In this document: positions 62,368-64,000 of the stretch, in pieces
Numbering within the stretch: the stretch's first letter is position 1
Layout: every line of letters begins with the position of its first letter
Assembly: GCA_033558025.1 (NCBI GenBank)
Contig: JAUCEF010000003.1
Span: 744,001-808,000 of the forward strand
Direction: 5' to 3'
Length of the DNA: 64,000 nucleotides
Source: Phytophthora sp. 'mugwort'
Lineage: Eukaryota; Oomycota; Peronosporomycetes; Peronosporales; Peronosporaceae
Notes under the pieces: model-generated
The model's database searches: none
The model's input: only the letters and a program-made list of their open reading frames with translations
Told to the model about the DNA's origin: nothing
Program-made: the position numbers and the translations under genes

Positions 62368-63323
62368 ATTTTATTGTGTGGCCTGATAGTGGTGGCGAAT
62401 CATGTATCAACAATACCGGGGTATGATTCTTATACAAAATTTGGTCGTTTAAATAATTGATATCAATCGGTTTGGAAAGGTATTCAATTTACAGGTTCGC
62501 GCCAAATTTCCGCGCCGGGATCTCGTGTTGAGGATTGCAATACGCAGCATAGTAACATGAAGATATTTGCAGCTTTCAGTACTTGTCATGAGAGTGGGAA
62601 CAGGCAGGCGTACAATTGGTCGATTATATGCCTATGTGAGGTCCATCCAGTGTGCAAATTCCGTTAAAGATCGTTCCGCACTCATTCCTCTGCTACCCTG
62701 CAGCAACTCCCCGGTCCATTTATCTGATAATCTGCTTCATCGCCTTGGCACAACCTCGGCTACTTTGCCACTCTAACCCAGCGCTATTACATCGTCAGCA
62801 TAGCTCAGTCTGGATGACGCGCATGCGTACACAGCGTCAACCAGACGCGTCATCGTGGGGAGACGAGGCCGTCGTGGTAAACTACGACGGCCGTGGTAAA
62901 CTACGGAGGTGCTGATTTCTTACGGCATAAACTACGTTGTATTTCAACCAATGAACGTCGAATTCGTCCAGTTGCCGCAAGAAAAGAAAATATTAAATAG
63001 TCCTCTGTGTCCTTGCAAACTAACGTGAATATGTAAAATGGCGCATTCTGCGCCCCGTTATACATTTTCCCAATTGAAGCGGCCATTATTCCAGCCAAAC
63101 TGAAAAACTTCATTTTCCCACATGAGTAATCTTGAACGAGGAATTCCTAGTAATCGCAAGTCATCAGCTTGCATTGACTACGTCCCTGTCTTTGCACACA
63201 CCGCCTGTCGCACCTACCTATTGAATGACTCGGTGAAAAATTGGGCCCGTGAGTCTGTTTGCTTTATTGCGAGTGGATTGATGGGAACTTTTTTTAACCT
63301 CGCCATTTCGAGCGAGTGGTCGC
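62368..63323. other. 0.95 kb without a recognised gene
   Basis: A short near-palindromic repeat, CGTGGTAAACTACG, occurs twice near 62872-62906. A 70-codon minus frame (62901-63113) has no domain. Confidence 0.5.
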
Positions 63324-63365
63324 TGCTTCGGCTTCAACGAAGTAGGCCACTTCCGTCGCAATTGC
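63324..63365 (+). pseudogene. Retrotransposon zinc-knuckle remnant
   Basis: The plus strand reads C-F-G-F-N-E-V-G-H-F-R-R-N-C, the CCHC gag knuckle with its second Cys replaced by Phe. Nearby text (P-N-K-P-M-A) is consistent with a gag, but no other domain is left; the family (Copia or Gypsy) cannot be told. Confidence 0.5.
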
Positions 63366-63631
63366 CCGTCGCAATTGCCCAACAAACCCATGGCGAGTCA
63401 ACCGTGGCAAGTCCACCTCGGGTTCGCTGCCGCTCAATGTAATTGAGTCCGACTTGTCGGAAAGCGACGGAGTACATAGATGCCAGTGTTCCAGAACTTG
63501 AAAATTGCTCATCATCTCGTTCCACTCAAAGCCAACCCACACAAAGTTCAAAGTAGAATTCTGGTGAAGCGAACTACGGTCACGAAGCCGCCATAGCGAC
63601 CCTTTCATTCCAAAACTAATCGGGAGCAGCA
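63366..63631. other. Spacer upstream of the last transposase
   Basis: No feature recognised. Confidence 0.4.
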
Positions 63632-64000
63632 ATGTCAACTAGTCTAACCACGACGCGAGCCCAGGCGTAGCACGAGCGTGCTGGCTAAGCAGCGTGTCGT
63701 CCGCACTTTTCACGAGGGAGGCGATTGGAAGCTCGCCGCCATCCACAATGACATCGTGCACGCCACCGCCCACTGCGCGTTCCTTCGTGAGGCGCGCCCG
63801 CGTGGCGGGGTGCACGCTAGTCGCGTCAAGATGATTGTAGAGGCAATGGCAAAGCTGGAGGAATACATTGACGAAGATTGCCGCAAGACAATCTCCGCGA
63901 TGCATGATCGGTTGCGCTCCGACCTCCGTGTGGACGTTAGCAGGACCTCTATTCATCGGGCTCTGCAGGGCATGTTGTACACGACGAAGGCCGTGCGCAT
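63632..64000 (+). pseudogene. Tc1/mariner (IS630-type) transposase, N-terminal part, runs off the window
   Basis: The start M-S-T-S-L-T-T-T-R is at 63632; after a one-base frameshift near 63655 the frame is open to the end: V-L-A-K-Q-R-V-V-R-T-F-H-E-G-G-D-W-K, then K-M-I-V-E-A-M-A-K-L-E-E-Y-I-D-E-D-C-R. It continues S-R-T-S-I-H-R-A-L-Q-G-M-L-Y. This is the two-helix-turn-helix DNA-binding region of Tc1-type transposases; the DDE core is outside. It is not the same copy type as the transposase at 56.3-57.5 kb by eye. Only one defect is seen so far. Confidence 0.8.

Noticed and set aside
1..64000. RXLR or Crinkler effector genes
   Set aside because: No frame combines a signal peptide with RXLR-EER or LFLAK-type motifs.
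1..64000. CRISPR arrays, rRNA genes, bacterial operons
   Set aside because: No regular spacer-repeat pattern, no rRNA text, and the gene content is eukaryotic transposons and bZIP-like genes.

Overview
The window looks like a repeat-rich stretch of an oomycete nuclear genome, most likely a Phytophthora-type plant-pathogenic oomycete. Three things point there: six intronless genes of an oomycete-style bZIP-like family, start sites preceded by matches to the oomycete initiator/flanking core promoter (TCAYTYYNCAWTTT-like), and a mobile-element mix (chromodomain Ty3/Gypsy, pogo, PIF/Harbinger, MULE, PiggyBac, Tc1/mariner) typical of those genomes. The species assignment is inference; no database was searched. 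No rRNA, canonical tRNA, CRISPR array or bacterial operon is visible.

Layout. 1-6283: degenerate Ty3/Gypsy element on the minus strand, with a 119-bp 5' LTR at 6165-6283 and a chromodomain near 300-500. 6421-7980: broken SET-domain gene with G/C homopolymers at its edges. 8289-8399: two abutting inverted repeats. 8549-10071: a complete-ended pogo element (23-bp inverted ends, TA duplication) with a dead transposase. 11856-25132: the gene island, six predicted bZIP-like regulators (one plus, five minus; five share a C-terminal START/SRPBCC-like region and the sixth has a different C-terminal part). It is interrupted only by a pogo relic (14190-14880) and a 0.75-kb inverted-repeat element carrying a small Myb/SANT-like ORF (16921-17671). 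25675-30909: a full-length but inactivated second Ty3/Gypsy element with two 223-bp LTRs. 32569-34648: a pogo-like element with AGACTAATT subterminal repeats and a tRNA-like/SINE-like insert. 34835-35920: a Gypsy integrase fragment. 38465-44370: a third Gypsy element, split exactly at its reverse-transcriptase catalytic site by a complete PIF/Harbinger transposon (39713-42428). 45125-50330: pogo relics and a MULE. 52030-54985 and 59318-62367: two PiggyBac relics sharing an N-terminal module. Between them lie an intact unrecognised ORF (55568-56287) convergent with a broken Tc1/mariner transposase (56297-57549), and a broken SANT plus DOT1-like methyltransferase gene (58027-58965). 63632-64000: the start of another Tc1/mariner transposase running off the window.

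How it fits together: the only clearly intact host-type genes are the six predicted regulators at 11.9-25.1 kb; one further intact ORF of unknown role lies at 55.6-56.3 kb. Almost everything else is a layered record of transposition. The items most worth a second look are the regulator array (its basic regions lack the canonical Asn), the convergent ORF/transposase locus at 55.6-57.5 kb, the chromatin-modifier relics (SET, DOT1) among the transposons, and the nested Harbinger-in-Gypsy insertion, which can be resolved to the base.
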